A stretch of DNA of 64,000 nucleotides from Flavobacteriales bacterium (lineage in GTDB: Bacteria; Bacteroidota; Bacteroidia; Flavobacteriales_F; PHOS-HE28). The translations under genes and the position numbers were made by a program. Below, piece after piece: positions 46,011 through 56,988 of the stretch (within the stretch, counting starts at the first letter, position 1; each line of letters begins with the position of its first letter). The notes beneath the pieces were generated by a model. That model did not search any database and had not been told where the DNA came from. It was given only the letters and a program-made list of their open reading frames with translations. The stretch is taken from NCBI GenBank assembly GCA_016703005.1, contig JADJCX010000008.1, positions 1 through 64,000 of the forward strand, written 5' to 3'.

Positions 46011-49000
46011 ATGAACAAGTTCGACGTCCGGCGCTCCGTTGCGCATTTTTCCTTCCTGCTGATGCTCAGTGCGTTTTTTATTGCCGGTGAGGCTCGCGCA
46101 CAGTTGAGCGTTGCTGCGGCAGGCACCACGTACACGGTCACTTTCGACGCTACCATGGCCGGAGTGAACAACGGCGTTTTCGCTGGCACCGGTTTCCAAG
46201 CTACACCAGGTGTTGGTCGTTTGGACAGTGATGCTTGGGCGAGCACCGGGATGAGCGATGGCAGCTTGGCTTTCGGTGGCGCAAACTTGGCTGGGGACTA
46301 TGCCCGTGGTACTACTGCTCCGGGTAACGCTGCTGTCACTACCGGCGGATTCTATTCGTTCGGTGGTGGTTCCATCGCAGGTCGTGCGCTGGGCTTCCAG
46401 CCAACGTTGCCGGATTTCACTCCGGGCACGCTGACGATGCGGATCAAGAACAACACCGGGCTCAACATTACCGCCTTCGACTTGGCTTACAACCTTCACA
46501 TCCGTAACGATGGGAATTTCGCCAACAGTCTGAACTGTGCTTGGTCGGCGGACAATGTCACCTACACGAACGTACCTGCACTGGCCCATACCTCCATCGC
46601 AGCTGCAGGGGCTGCTGTGTTCGTGGCGAACGCGAAGAGCGCCACCGTTACCGGTTTTGTGATCGCACCGGGTGATTTCTTCTACGTCCGCTGGACCGGC
46701 GATGATGTGAGCGGTTCCGGCTCACGTGACGAATTTGCGCTGGACGATATCGCCGTAACCGGTCATGCGCGTACGGCCTTGCGCTTTGTCTCAACGACCA
46801 GCACAGCCACCGAGGACGGGGTCTCACACCTCATCGCGGTCGGTATCGTGAATGCCAGTGTGGTGAACCCTACAACGGTTGATGTCGCATTGACCAGTGG
46901 TGATGCCACCCGCATCGGCAACTACACTACGCAAACCCTTTCTTGGCCGGCGAACAATACTGCCAACCAGAACTTGAGCATTACCCTTTCGGACAATGGT
47001 GCGTGCGATGGTGATGCTACCGAGGTGTTCCTATTACAGAACCCGACCGGAGGTACCGTTGCCAGCGTTGGGGCTCCTAGTGGTCATACCCTTACTGTTG
47101 ACGATGATGAAACCGATTCGATCACCATTACTCAGCAGGCGTTCGACTCCGGCGTTAACGATACATGGAATATCACGGCCGGTGCAGGCAACATGAGCGC
47201 TAACACAGGTGGTACGGATTTTCCCGCAAGTCAGCGGGTGCTTTCCCCAACGATGTCTTGGCAAACGGCGAATGCGACCAATACGCTTGACTTGGGTGCT
47301 TTTTCCTGCTTGGGATACACCAGCGTAACGATACGTGTGCGTGTTTCAAGCACAGCTACTGTAGCAGCGAATGGCGCGGATGCTGGTGATTTCCTTCGCG
47401 TGTATGCCGATGTTGATGGGGGAGGTTTTCCCGGTAGTCCGGATATCCAGGTTGAAGGCAACGCGAACGCACGTTGGGGATTCGCCACGGGTACTGGCGC
47501 GGCTTCAACGGCAGCTGGAACTCCGCTATCCGTTTCACCTGCTGGGGGTGGAAACCGCACCACGGATGGGTACAGTTACCTGAGCATTGCAATTCCCGAT
47601 GGTTCCAGCACGGTCGCATTGCGGGTAGTGGCGATCAACAACAATGCTGCCGAGATCTGGAACGTGGATGACATCACACTACAAGGTGTGCAGTGCCGTC
47701 CTGTGTATTACAGCCGAGCAAGTGGGGCAACTACTGCGGCCATATGGAGCACGTCGCGCACGGGTGTGCCAGCACCGTCCACGGCAACTTTCGATTGTGA
47801 CGCCACCATGGTCCTCCAGAGTCCTGATGTCGTGGACATGGGGGGCCGGTCCTTTCAACCTGTACGAATTATACGTTGAAACCGGGAGCACATTGAATCT
47901 GACGTCCGCGCCTGATATCGATCTCTGCGGTAATGTCATGGACGTCGATGGCTCTGTGACAGGCGCGATGTTCGACGAAGTCGAATTCTTGAATACGGCT
48001 GCTGGTGCGCTGAGCGGGGATGCGGTTGCGTTGAACTTCGAAACGCTGATCGCCAACGGCCAAGGTCTTACGGTAGTGGGCTTGGATACAGTGAACATCT
48101 GGACGGAACTCCGCGTGGACAACGGGAACTTCAACGCCAGCGCAACCCGCTTGAACCTTCGTAGTGACGCAAGTGGCACTGCCCGTCTTGGTCCTGTGGT
48201 CGCTCCCGATACCTACACGGGCACCCTCACATTGGAGCGCTACATACCTGCGGGTGTAACCAACTGGCGTTCGCTGGCTTGCCCTATCGTTGGCAAGAAC
48301 GTGGCGAGTTGGAAGGATGATTTCTATACCGCTGGTTTCCCCGGCTCTCATTTCCCGGGGTTCACCGTTGGAGGCAACCCATGGCCCAGCATCCGCCACT
48401 ACAACGAAGCGAACCTTGGACCACTGATCGCTGATGGCCTAGTTGGAGTTACCGGTACCGGCCAGCAACTCACGTTGGGCAAAGGCTTCACCGCGTGGGC
48501 TGGAGATAACCTCAACACCACGAATTCGTTCATCATTGAGGTAACCGGGGTCCCGAATATTGCAGGTACTCCGTTCACCTTGCCAATGAGCTGGAACAAC
48601 ACCGGGGTTGGTGCGACCGACGGTTGGAATTTGGTTGGCAATCCATTGCCTTCACCGATCGATTTCACCGACCTGTCCTTGGGCGCAGACGTGGACAACT
48701 TCTACTATGTGTTCAACCCTGCAAGCGGCAACAACGTGACTTGGGACGAGGGCTTGGGCCTCAGCATTCCCGGTGGATTGTTGAACGGCAATATCCAAAG
48801 TAGCCAAGGCTTCTGGCTGAAGGCGAACGGCCTTGCTGTAACGACCACGGTTGATGAAACCGCCAAGGTGTTGGATGCTGCATCGGGCGGATTGTTCGAG
48901 CAGAACGCTCCTCAGCCGATGTTCCGTGTGGAGATCGCCAGTGGTATCAACACGTTCTTCGATGAGACCGTTGTGCACTTCGGTTCCGGGTCACCGGTAT

Positions 49001-50316
49001 ATGGCGATGAGCACGACATCGAGAAGTTCGTGTTCGGGCATCCGGAGGCACCTGCGATCTGGAGCAAGAGCGTTGATGGTCAGAGCTTGACACTGAACGC
49101 ATGGGGCGAACTCGCTGCTGATGCTACGATCCCTGTTTGCGCGCAAGTCGGCGTTAGCGGTACCTACACGCTGAAGGTGTATGATGCGGTCGGTATCATG
49201 GGTGCTTCGTGCCTAGTGCTGGAAGATCTGCTCACTGGTGCAAGCACCACGTTGACCGAAGGAGCGGAATACAGCTTCAACATCAACAACACTGACGCGG
49301 CCGAACCCGCGCGTTTCCTGATCCATGCAACAGCTGCATTGCCCCGCTACTACGAAGCGGCTTCGTGCGCGGGGATGGCTGATGGACAAGCCACGGTGGT
49401 CAACACCGGTGCTACACCTGTGGATATCACATGGATGGATGAACTTGGGAACATTCTGTTGGTGCAGAACCAAGTCGCCGGCGTGGGTGTAATGACTGGG
49501 CTTGCCGCTGGAGATTACTTGGTGCAAGTGAGCAACACCGGCTGTGGATCGCTCACCGAATCGTTCAGCATTGACGAGCCCGCTGTGCTGGCCGCCTCGA
49601 CCACCATTACATCAACCGGTTGTGCTGTTGCCACGGACGGCACTATCGACCTTACACCGATGGGTGGTACCGCTCCGTACACCTACGCGTGGAGCAACGG
49701 TAGTAGCGATGAAGATCTGATGAATGTTGAAGCGGGTAACTACGATGTAGCGATCACCGATGGTAACGGCTGCAACCACAGCATTACCGGGTTGGTGGTG
49801 AACGCCGGTATCGGACCGGTAGCCTCGTTCCTGCCGAGCAGTGTTCTGGCCTATGCGGGCGACACGCTGTACTTCTTCAACACGAGTACCTACGGCGCTC
49901 AATATTCATGGGACTTCGGTGATGGCAGCACGAGCGCCGACGGCGATGGCGAACACATCTACACGATGCCAGGCAATTACATGGTGGTGTTGTCGGTGCA
50001 GGATGGAGCATGCAGTGCAGTTTACTCGATGGATATTGTGATCAGCAGCAGCACTGCGGTGGTTCAGTTGACCGATGGTGCTGTTCGCGCCTATGCTGAG
50101 GCCGAAGGCTTTGTATTCCAATGGAGCCTTGCGAATACCAATGGTTTCCAAGTGGACATTCTGGATGCTCACGGCCGGTCGGTGTTGAACCGCGAGGTGA
50201 ACAGAGCCTCAGGAACCGAGCGCTTCAATATGAACGGTATGGCCGCAGGCGTTTATTTCCTCCGAGTGGCCATAGAAGGTGAGGCGCGCACATTCAAGCT
50301 GCCATTGATACGGTAG
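46011..50316 (+). CDS. Large T9SS multidomain surface protein, frameshifted
   Basis: About 1435 residues when joined. The signal peptide from ATG 46011 ends FIAGEARAQ. Residues 30-270 form a lamin-tail-like or choice-of-anchor beta domain. Then comes a Calx-beta-like segment (LRFVSTTSTATEDGV, GDATRIGNYTTQTLSWP). The frame breaks near 47840 in a run of six G. The second frame continues GPFNLYELYVETGSTLNL, a family domain (LERYIPAGVTNWRSLACPI, GFTAWAGDN, WNLVGNPLPSPIDF), a domain shared with the gene at 44409 (MFRVEIASGINTFFDETVVHF to PARFLIHATAAL), SprB-like (TDGTIDLTPMGGTAPYTYAWSNGS), PKD (YSWDFGDGSTSADGDGEHIY) and a type A sorting domain (NGMAAGVYFLRVAIEGEARTF). It is likely a surface-attached or secreted adhesin. 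Confidence 0.82.
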
Positions 50317-50334
50317 TAGCAGGGGTCGAGCATT

Positions 50335-50371
50335 CGGAACGCCTTCCTACCAAGTGGGGCGTTCCGTTTTT
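50335..50371 (+). terminator. Intrinsic terminator
   Basis: Arms CGGAACGCC and GGCGTTCCG with a 14-base loop, then five T, 19 bases after the stop of the large T9SS gene. Confidence 0.9.
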
Positions 50372-50550
50372 ATAGGCCATGAAACTTTCGATCCGGCGGG
50401 CGCGTTCAACGCCCCGTCCAAGTAGTTCCAGGTCAACTACTTTGAAGAGTCACGGGCCCCTGTTGGTAGCAATACCGGCAGGGGTTCCGTGCTTCACACA
50501 GGGACCACGTGCGAGCGCTACATTGGCCCACCCCGGCACTTGTAGCACAT

Positions 50551-51030
50551 ATGGACCACCTGCTTGAACGCGCGATCCGCTTGGCTGCGAAAGTCCACAA
50601 AGGACAGGTGGACCGTTTCGGGAAGCCATACATCCTTCACGTAATGCGCGTGATGATGCGCGGCCAGGACTTCGAAGAACAGGTGTTGGGTGCGTTGCAT
50701 GATGTTCTGGAGCGGAGCGACCTCACCGAAGCGGATATCGTGCGGCGCGGTTTCTCGGAACGAGTGGCCAAGGCACTGGGGCACATCAGCCGGGTGCAAG
50801 GGGAGACCTATGAGGCCTACATCGACCGTGTATTGCAGGACAGCCTCGCCGCGCGGGTGAAGCTGCACGACCTGGCCGACAAAATGGACCTGAAACAAGT
50901 GGAGCAACTGGATCTTGTGGACCTGAAGCGCTACAACAAGCAGTTGGTGGCCTACCACAAACTGAAACGGGTGGTGGAGGAGGCGCGCGCGAACATGATG
51001 CTGTCGCGCAAGGGCAAGGTGGGCGCCTAG
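50551..51030 (+). CDS. Small HD-domain protein (SpoT-like hydrolase fold)
   Basis: This encodes 159 residues from ATG 50551. LLERAIRLAAKVHKGQVDRFGKPYILHVMRV and LGALHDVLERSDLT match the first His and HD motifs of RelA/SpoT-type HD proteins, and ARVKLHDLADKMD includes the later conserved D. Stand-alone short versions hydrolyse (p)ppGpp or related nucleotides, or have unknown substrates. There is no synthetase or TGS domain. The frame is open to 50509 but the first ATG fits the family. Confidence 0.8.
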   Translation: MDHLLERAIRLAAKVHKGQVDRFGKPYILHVMRVMMRGQDFEEQVLGALHDVLERSDLTEADIVRRGFSERVAKALGHISRVQGETYEAYIDRVLQDSLAARVKLHDLADKMDLKQVEQLDLVDLKRYNKQLVAYHKLKRVVEEARANMMLSRKGKVGA

Positions 51031-51162
51031 CGCTACTCGGACGGCGCGACCGGTCCGTCACTCCCTTGGTGATCCGCCACAAGCCATTGCACGAAGCCGA
51101 TGCGATCCCGGTGCTTGCGTGTTGGTCAGGATATCTTCGACCCCCATAAAAAAAACCTTGTG

Positions 51163-53199
51163 ATGCGTTCGACCAAGTACCTTCTCTTCTGCCTTCCATT
51201 GCTTTTCGCATGCGGCACACCCGACGCACCGGCTGACAGCACTATCGCCGACAACATGGAGAAAGCTGACAGTTTCGTTTGGGAAACGGAACAATTCAGT
51301 GACAAGCGCATCCTGCGGTACAAGGTGAACGGCTGGGAGAAGTTGCCTCTGAAAGAGAAGAAGTTGGCCTACTACCTCACGATGGCCGGTTTGGCCGGTC
51401 GCGACATCATGTGGGACCAGAACTACAAGCATAACCTGAAGATCCGCAAGGCGCTGGAGAAAGTGATCGCCGGATACAAGGGTGAGAAGAACGCGGTGGA
51501 TTGGTCGGCCTTCATGCTTTATGCCAAGGAGGTGTTCTTCAGCAATGGCATCCATCATCATTACGGCATGGACAAGTTCATTCCGGGCTTTCAACGGGCA
51601 TGGTTCGAGGGGGCGATGAAAGATGTTGGGGCAGCGTTGGCACCTGAAGTGTTGGCCGCCATGTTCGATCCCGCGATCGACAATAAGAAGGTGAGCCTTG
51701 ACGCCGACAAGGACCTTCAACTCGCAAGCGCAGTGAATTTCTACGGGAGCGATGTCACGGAGAAAGAGGTGGAAGCCTTCTACTCGGCCATGAAGACGCC
51801 GAACGCTGATGCGCCCCTGAGCTTCGGCATCAACAGCCAGTTGGCGCGTGTTGACGGCAAATTGGTGGAGCGCACATGGAAGGTAGACGGGATGTACGGC
51901 AGCGCGCTGAAGGAAGTGAACATGTGGTTGGGCAAGGCCAGCGAAGTGGCGTGCAACGAACAGCAGAAGAAGGCGATCGATTTATTGATGGAGTACTTTC
52001 GGACAGGCGATCTGAAGACGTGGGACGACTTCAACATCGCCTGGGTGAATGACACCAAGAGCAATGTGGATTTCATCCTTGGGTTCGTGGAAGTGTACAA
52101 CGACCCGATGGGCAAACGCGGTAGCTACGAGAGCTGTGTTGAAGTGACCGACCCGGACGCCACCAGGAGCATGCGCGTGATCCAAGAGAACGCGCAGTGG
52201 TTCGAGGACAACAGCCCATTGATGGCCGAACACAAGAAGAAGGACGTGGTCGGTATCACCTACAAGTTCGTGAACACCGCCGGTGAATCCGGTGACGCTG
52301 CCCCGGCGACTCCTGTAGGCGTGAACTTGCCCAACGCGAACTGGATCCGGGACTCCATAGGCAGCAAGAGCGTGAGCTTGGGTAACATCAGCGAAGCGTA
52401 TGACAAAAGCGGTGGTGTCAGTTCGTTGAAGGTGTTCTGCAACGATCAGGAGGAGATCGATCGGAGTGTTGCACATGGCGTTCTGGCCGGTGTGCTGCAC
52501 ACGGCATTGCACGAAGTGGTCGGCCATGCCAGCGGGCAGTTGGAGCCGGGCATCGGAGAAACCGATGCAACCCTGAAGAACTACGCCAGTACGTTGGAGG
52601 AAGGTCGCGCCGACCTGATGGCGCTGTACTATGTGATGGATCCGAAACTGGTGGAGATGGGCGTGATGCCGAGCTTGGAAGTGGGCAAGGCGGAGTACGA
52701 TGGTTACATCCGGAACGGATTGCTCGCGCAATTGCGCCGCCTGAAATTGGGCAACAACATTGAAGAGGCCCATATGCGCAACCGCCACTGGGTGAGTGCA
52801 TGGGTATTCGAGCGCGGGAGCAAGAACGGTGCGATCGTGAAGAACATCCGCGACGGAGCCACCTACTTCGATATCCTGGACTACGAGAAGATGCGCGTGC
52901 TGTTCGGCGAGCTACTACGGGAGGTGCAGCGCATCAAGAGCCAAGGCGACTACGAGGCGGGTAAGGCCTTGGTGGAGACATACGGTGTGAAGGTGGATCC
53001 CGCTTTGCACGCCGAAGTTCTCAAGCGTGCGGAGAAGATCACGACCGCGCCATACGCCGGTTTCATCCAGCCGGTGCTGGTGCCGGTGGTGGATGCCTCG
53101 GGCAACATCACGGAAGTGAACGTGGAATATCCGACCGACTTCATTGGCCAGATGCTGGAGTACGGAAGCAAGTACAGCTACCTGCCGGACGAGAACTGA
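51163..53199 (+). CDS. Dipeptidyl-peptidase III (M49) lipoprotein
   Basis: This encodes 678 residues. The lipoprotein signal MRSTKYLLFCLPLLFAC ends at Cys17. The M49 zinc motif HEVVGH is at residues 450-455 and the third ligand in EEGRAD near 479-480. WVSAWVFERGSKNG and ETYGVKVDPALH are further family blocks. It removes dipeptides from N-termini of short peptides, here at an exported or outer-membrane-linked site. The size is normal for bacterial DPP III. A strong hairpin follows the stop. Confidence 0.93.
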   Translation: MRSTKYLLFCLPLLFACGTPDAPADSTIADNMEKADSFVWETEQFSDKRILRYKVNGWEKLPLKEKKLAYYLTMAGLAGRDIMWDQNYKHNLKIRKALEKVIAGYKGEKNAVDWSAFMLYAKEVFFSNGIHHHYGMDKFIPGFQRAWFEGAMKDVGAALAPEVLAAMFDPAIDNKKVSLDADKDLQLASAVNFYGSDVTEKEVEAFYSAMKTPNADAPLSFGINSQLARVDGKLVERTWKVDGMYGSALKEVNMWLGKASEVACNEQQKKAIDLLMEYFRTGDLKTWDDFNIAWVNDTKSNVDFILGFVEVYNDPMGKRGSYESCVEVTDPDATRSMRVIQENAQWFEDNSPLMAEHKKKDVVGITYKFVNTAGESGDAAPATPVGVNLPNANWIRDSIGSKSVSLGNISEAYDKSGGVSSLKVFCNDQEEIDRSVAHGVLAGVLHTALHEVVGHASGQLEPGIGETDATLKNYASTLEEGRADLMALYYVMDPKLVEMGVMPSLEVGKAEYDGYIRNGLLAQLRRLKLGNNIEEAHMRNRHWVSAWVFERGSKNGAIVKNIRDGATYFDILDYEKMRVLFGELLREVQRIKSQGDYEAGKALVETYGVKVDPALHAEVLKRAEKITTAPYAGFIQPVLVPVVDASGNITEVNVEYPTDFIGQMLEYGSKYSYLPDEN

Positions 53200-53217
53200 G
53201 CTTGATGGACCTTCTTG

Positions 53218-53243
53218 GAACGGGCGACGAAAGTCGCCCGTTC
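53218..53243 (+). terminator. Hairpin terminator
   Basis: Arms GAACGGGCGAC and GTCGCCCGTTC with a 4-base loop, 19 bases after the DPP III stop. The T run is weak (TGATTTG). Confidence 0.75.
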
Positions 53244-53534
53244 TGATTTGGCCCATGTTTCCCCGGCGATGCGCGTGTGCACGCGATCATCCAGTGGAAC
53301 CGGTACCGACCAAGTGGCATGCGAACCAGTACCTCGATCATTTTGGCCGAGCGCTATGCGTGTAGGTGCGCGTGCTGGTGTAATTAACTACTGCGGGGCG
53401 CCATATGGGGATAGCACGCAAGCACATGTGGATGGCAGACATTGGTTTCCCGGTCGCACCTGCTGTCAACAGATATGAAAGCGGGAGATCAATACCTTGG
53501 AGTATGTTGAGGCAAACGGCTGGTAGCTCTACCC
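53244..53534. other. Intergenic stretch without a recognised feature
   Basis: No open frame here has family character, and no tRNA, repeat array or clear hairpin is seen. The only open frames are short and overlap on both strands. Confidence 0.5.
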
Positions 53535-53990
53535 TCATTGGCACAGCACGTTGGCCGCCCAGCTGGCAATGAGCAGGTCGGGCTTGGTGCGCGGCTCGTA
53601 CCCGTGCGATCTGATATACCCCACGGCAGTGGCGTGCAAGCGGTGGCTGCCATGCTGCGGATCACTGTTGAGGTCCATATCGATGCGACTGACGCGAATG
53701 CCTCCTTCGTCGCGGAGGGCATGGGCCACGGCCAAACTTCGCTCCACTTCGCCCCATAACCTTGTCCACAGATCGGTCACTTTCTTGGCCTTCTCTCTAC
53801 GATATATCACCTGCGCCCCGTTGCACTTGAAGCGCAGCACCACCGTGGTTGTATAGAGGGTATGCGAAGTGCGGTTGTGGCTGTCTGTGCCTACGAGCAC
53901 TTCCACATTCGGGTCGCTGGCCACCACGGCACGCACATGCTCCATCAGGAGCACCGGACTTCCGTCATGCATCCGTTTGAAATCGTTCAT
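53535..53990 (-). CDS. YkuK/DUF458 RNase H-like protein
   Basis: This encodes 151 residues from ATG 53990. VLVGTDSHNRTSHTLYTTTVVLRF carries the GTDSQ-like first Asp, RVSRIDMDLNSDPQHGSHRL a later Asp-rich motif, and GYEPRTKPDLLIASWAAN the last block, matching DUF458 proteins, which have an RNase H-like fold. The active Asp residues of that fold are present, but no function is established. An upstream start at 54032 is possible. Confidence 0.85.
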   Translation of the reverse strand: MNDFKRMHDGSPVLLMEHVRAVVASDPNVEVLVGTDSHNRTSHTLYTTTVVLRFKCNGAQVIYRREKAKKVTDLWTRLWGEVERSLAVAHALRDEGGIRVSRIDMDLNSDPQHGSHRLHATAVGYIRSHGYEPRTKPDLLIASWAANVLCQ

Positions 53991-54044
53991 GGCCGCAGGC
54001 TCGTGGTCGTTGAAGGTAGGCGCAGGGGACAAGGGAAGGATGCG

Positions 54045-54074
54045 TTGCGGGGCATGATGCTCCGTCTATATTTG
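54045..54074 (+). promoter_or_regulatory. Promoter of tRNA-Leu
   Basis: TTG at 54045-54047 and a perfect TANNTTTG box (TATATTTG, 54067-54074) are 19 bases apart, the usual Bacteroidota spacing. The transcript would start near 54081, about 33 bases before the tRNA. Confidence 0.75.
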
Positions 54075-54113
54075 CGCCCCCTTGAACGTCCCTTGTGAGC
54101 AGGACGGACATAA

Positions 54114-54197
54114 ACCGAAGTGGCGGAATTGGTAGACGCGCACGTTTCAGGGGCGTGTGACCGCAAGGTTGTGAGGGTTCGAGTCCCTCCTTCGGTA
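54114..54197 (+). tRNA. tRNA-Leu (anticodon CAG)
   Basis: 84 bases with acceptor arms ACCGAAG and CTTCGGT, discriminator A, an anticodon stem CACGT/GCGTG whose loop TTCAGGG reads CAG, a long variable arm (GACCGCAAGGTTGT) as in class II tRNAs, and the T loop GGTTCGAGTCC. CCA is not encoded. Confidence 0.97.
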
Positions 54198-54201
54198 CGA
54201 G

Positions 54202-54231
54202 CGAAGCGGCGAGAGCCGCTTCGTTTTTTTT
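54202..54231 (+). terminator. Intrinsic terminator after tRNA-Leu
   Basis: Arms CGAAGCGGC and GCCGCTTCG with loop GAGA, followed by eight T. This is the clearest intrinsic terminator in the window. Confidence 0.93.
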
Positions 54232-54260
54232 CCGGCAGGGTTGATGGTGGCGTGTGATCA

Positions 54261-54938
54261 GTGAACGATCAACCAAGTGCCGATGCTCGTCGAAGTACCG
54301 ACGCTTATGAACCGCTCCGCCCAATGCATGGATACCTTCGGCCCTCTATGCGGGGTAAACGTTTCAAGACGAGAAGTGAGTGGCACAACGTCAAGTTGTG
54401 GTCGTTGGCGAGCGGGTTCATTGTGATCGTCATGGGCATACTCGCGTTGCAGGAGCGAAGCGCCCTGCTCTGGACCGTTGCGATCGTCGGTCCGCTTGCC
54501 GGTTTCGCCATTGCATGGTATCGCGACCGCGGGCATTCGGCCCTCTACAGTTTCGACGGAGAACATGTGATGCTTCGGGGCGACCGGGGTGAACGACAGA
54601 TACCCATGGGCCAAGTGGCGGACGTGAGCTTGCTTGACCGCACCGCTGCACGGGAATACCTGAAGCAAATGATCAACTCGGGTCAACAGGGTACGGTATC
54701 GGCCAGCGAACGCCAGTCGATCCAACGTGAATTCATGCGGTTCTGTACCGTGGATATCGGTATGACCAGCTATTCGCTGGGGGTCGGTCGGCGTATGATA
54801 GACGAGCTACCGGATGCGAAACGGGATCTGGTGTTGCTACGACTGCGCAATGGCGAAGCCTTGTTGCTTTCTCCCTTGTACAATCACGATCTGGTGGAAA
54901 GTCTGGGGCGCGTGCTCCAAGAGCGCGTATCGGCTTGA
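54261..54938 (+). CDS. Two-helix membrane protein with PH-like domain
   Basis: This encodes 225 residues from GTG 54261, with later ATGs at 54327 and 54348 also possible. Helices are near LWSLASGFIVIVMGILAL and LLWTVAIVGPLAGFAIAWY. A small beta-rich soluble part follows (SALYSFDGEHVMLRGDRGE, YSLGVGRRMIDELPDAKRD, LLRLRNGEALLLSPLY) that looks like a bacterial PH (bPH) domain with its C-terminal helix. There is no known partner or function. Confidence 0.65.
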   Translation: MNDQPSADARRSTDAYEPLRPMHGYLRPSMRGKRFKTRSEWHNVKLWSLASGFIVIVMGILALQERSALLWTVAIVGPLAGFAIAWYRDRGHSALYSFDGEHVMLRGDRGERQIPMGQVADVSLLDRTAAREYLKQMINSGQQGTVSASERQSIQREFMRFCTVDIGMTSYSLGVGRRMIDELPDAKRDLVLLRLRNGEALLLSPLYNHDLVESLGRVLQERVSA

Positions 54939-54945
54939 TGCCGGA

Positions 54946-55824
54946 TCAGCCAAGACGGATCCGCTGACCAATGCGCAGGGTGCTGCTTGGGCGAATCCTG
55001 TTCACTTTGCACAAGGACTTCACGGAAGTGCCGGTGCGGCGGGCGATCATGGACAGCGTATCGCCCTTGCGTACAACGTGGTACTTGTTCACTGGCTTCA
55101 CGCTTTTGCCCAAGCCTGCGAATATGCCCTTGTGCAACGTCAGCGCATCGGCATAGAGGACACCTTCCGAGAGATCGAACAATCGTTGCGGATCGATCGG
55201 TTGACCCAGATACCTCACTTCAAAATGCAAGTGACTTCCAGTGCTGCGGCCAGTGCTTCCACCCAAACCGATGGAGGCTCCCGCTTCGACCATGGCGCCG
55301 GGGACAACATCAATGCGGCTCAAGTGAGCGTAGAGCGTTTCCAATCCGTTCGCATGCCGCAGTACGATCACATTTCCAAAGGTGCGATGCGCTCTGGCGA
55401 TGCGCACCATGCCTTCGAAGGCCGCCACCACCGGGTCGCCGGTTTCGAGGTCAAGGTCAACGCCATAGTGCATGCGCCCGTGACGCGGGCCGAACGTGGA
55501 GTTGATCTCGCCGCAAACCGGCATGGAGTGATCGCACGGTGAGTGGGTCAACTCAAGGGTCACCGTGTCTGCCCACGTGGTGGGTTCGAACTCTTTCAGG
55601 AAAATGGCATCGGTTTCCCAACTACCATATAATGCATGGGCGGGTATGAAGCGCAGTGAATCTTCCGCGGACCATTCGCCGTGGGTATACGGATCGCAGG
55701 CAGGGGCCTCAAAAAGCACATCGTCACCACCTCCCAGATCCACGGGATCCAAAGGGTGCTGAGCATGCGTGATCAGCGCACTGAGTAACGCAGTCGTGGT
55801 GAGGATGTGTTGGAAGGGTACCAA
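54946..55824 (-). CDS. M23 peptidase with LysM domain
   Basis: This encodes 292 residues from TTG 55824, with a signal peptide ending ALITHAQ. The M23 domain (about 105-235) shows the zinc ligands in GPRHGRMHYGVDLD (H and D), YAHLSRID and GSHLHFEV (HxH). A LysM motif closes the protein (YHVVRKGDTLSMIARRTG, LCKVNRIRPSSTLRIGQRI). It should cut peptidoglycan cross-links or, if inactive, activate an amidase in the periplasm. All ligands are present, so activity is likely. It ends 7 bases from the convergent PH-like gene. Confidence 0.93.
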   Translation of the reverse strand: MVPFQHILTTTALLSALITHAQHPLDPVDLGGGDDVLFEAPACDPYTHGEWSAEDSLRFIPAHALYGSWETDAIFLKEFEPTTWADTVTLELTHSPCDHSMPVCGEINSTFGPRHGRMHYGVDLDLETGDPVVAAFEGMVRIARAHRTFGNVIVLRHANGLETLYAHLSRIDVVPGAMVEAGASIGLGGSTGRSTGSHLHFEVRYLGQPIDPQRLFDLSEGVLYADALTLHKGIFAGLGKSVKPVNKYHVVRKGDTLSMIARRTGTSVKSLCKVNRIRPSSTLRIGQRIRLG

Positions 55825-56047
55825 ATGCGCCAGTGCTTGGTCGCGAATATATCCGCATGGCCCATCCGTGAACGGATGCCGGGGCCGTGGTGTATCAACA
55901 GGTGCACCTTTGCACGAAGTCGATCAGTGGAATTCGTGTTTCGTCGCGCGTTCCATGAACGGCCTTCGCCTGATCGGACCGGCTGTTGATCTTTGTTAAG
56001 TCTGGCCTTGGCCCGACGGTTGGTGGACCTTTTTGGAACAAGCGGAA

Positions 56048-56988
56048 ATGGAGAGCAAAGAGCCGAACACAGGAACGACCGAAAGGGAACGCGACAGCGG
56101 ATACGGGTTGGCGCACGCCATCATCATCTATTTGGTGGCGTTGCTGCTGTCGTTGCCGTTGTTCATCATCCTCTATCCATACGTCCCCGCGATCGAGTTG
56201 CCGATCGGTGAAGGCTATCGGGTGGATCACTGATTACGTTCGTGTTGATCCTGGCGGCCTTCATCATCCTCGTGCGCAGATTCCAGATGGCGGTGTACGT
56301 GGCATTGATCATCGGTTTGGGGGCGATTACCGTGACGGGTCTGACCGGTGGGTATGGCTTCCGCGATGTGTATGGGGATTACGCTGTTTTCCTGCATTCG
56401 CTGCGGGCGACCACGGTACATGTGCCGTTAGCCGCGAACCGACTGAACCCGTTCGTCGATGCCGACCACATACGAAACGCGATCGATCATCATGAGCCGA
56501 CCGTGCGAACCTTCGCGGTTGCTGCTGCAACAGCAAACTTCGCCGACGCCGAGGTGGGTAGCGATGAGTTCACCCTGGTGCAGTGCTTTTCCGTGTTCCG
56601 GACGATCAACGGGCAATGGCAGTACGTGAGCGATGTGAAAGGCGGTGAGTACTTCGCGAAGGCCAGCGAGAGCGTGGCCCTATTGGCTGGTGATTGCGAT
56701 GACCACGCAGTGCTGATGGCGGCCTGCATCAAAGCGGTGGGAGGGGAGGTGCGATTGGTGCGGACCACGGGGCATATCTACCCCGAACTGAAGGTGGGCG
56801 ACGCGAAGCAATTGGAACGGGCGGCATTCCTCATCCGCCGCGTGTTGTTCCAACAAGAGGTGGGCGACGCGCCATTATTCCACCACACCGATTCCGACGG
56901 CACGCGGTGGATCAACCTGGACTACACCAGGAGGTTTCCTGGTGGGGCGTTGATGGAAGAGGATATCGTCGGGATTCTGGATGTTTGA
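56048..56988 (+). CDS. Membrane protein with transglutaminase-like domain, frameshifted
   Basis: ATG 56048 gives MESKEPNTG and a helix in HAIIIYLVALLLSLPLFIIL. The frame ends with a TGA at 56231-56233. The next frame picks up LITFVLILAAFIILVRRFQ and a further helix, AVYVALIIGLGAITVTGL. One protein of about 313 residues with a shift near 56228 is the simplest model. From residue about 130 there is a transglutaminase-like core: QYVSDVKGGEYFAKASE, LLAGDCDDHAVLMAACIKAVGG with the active-site Cys in GDCDDHA, VRTTGHIYPEL with the His, and WINLDYTRRFPGG. Such proteins are cysteine-protease-like or peptide-modifying; the target is unknown. Confidence 0.7.
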
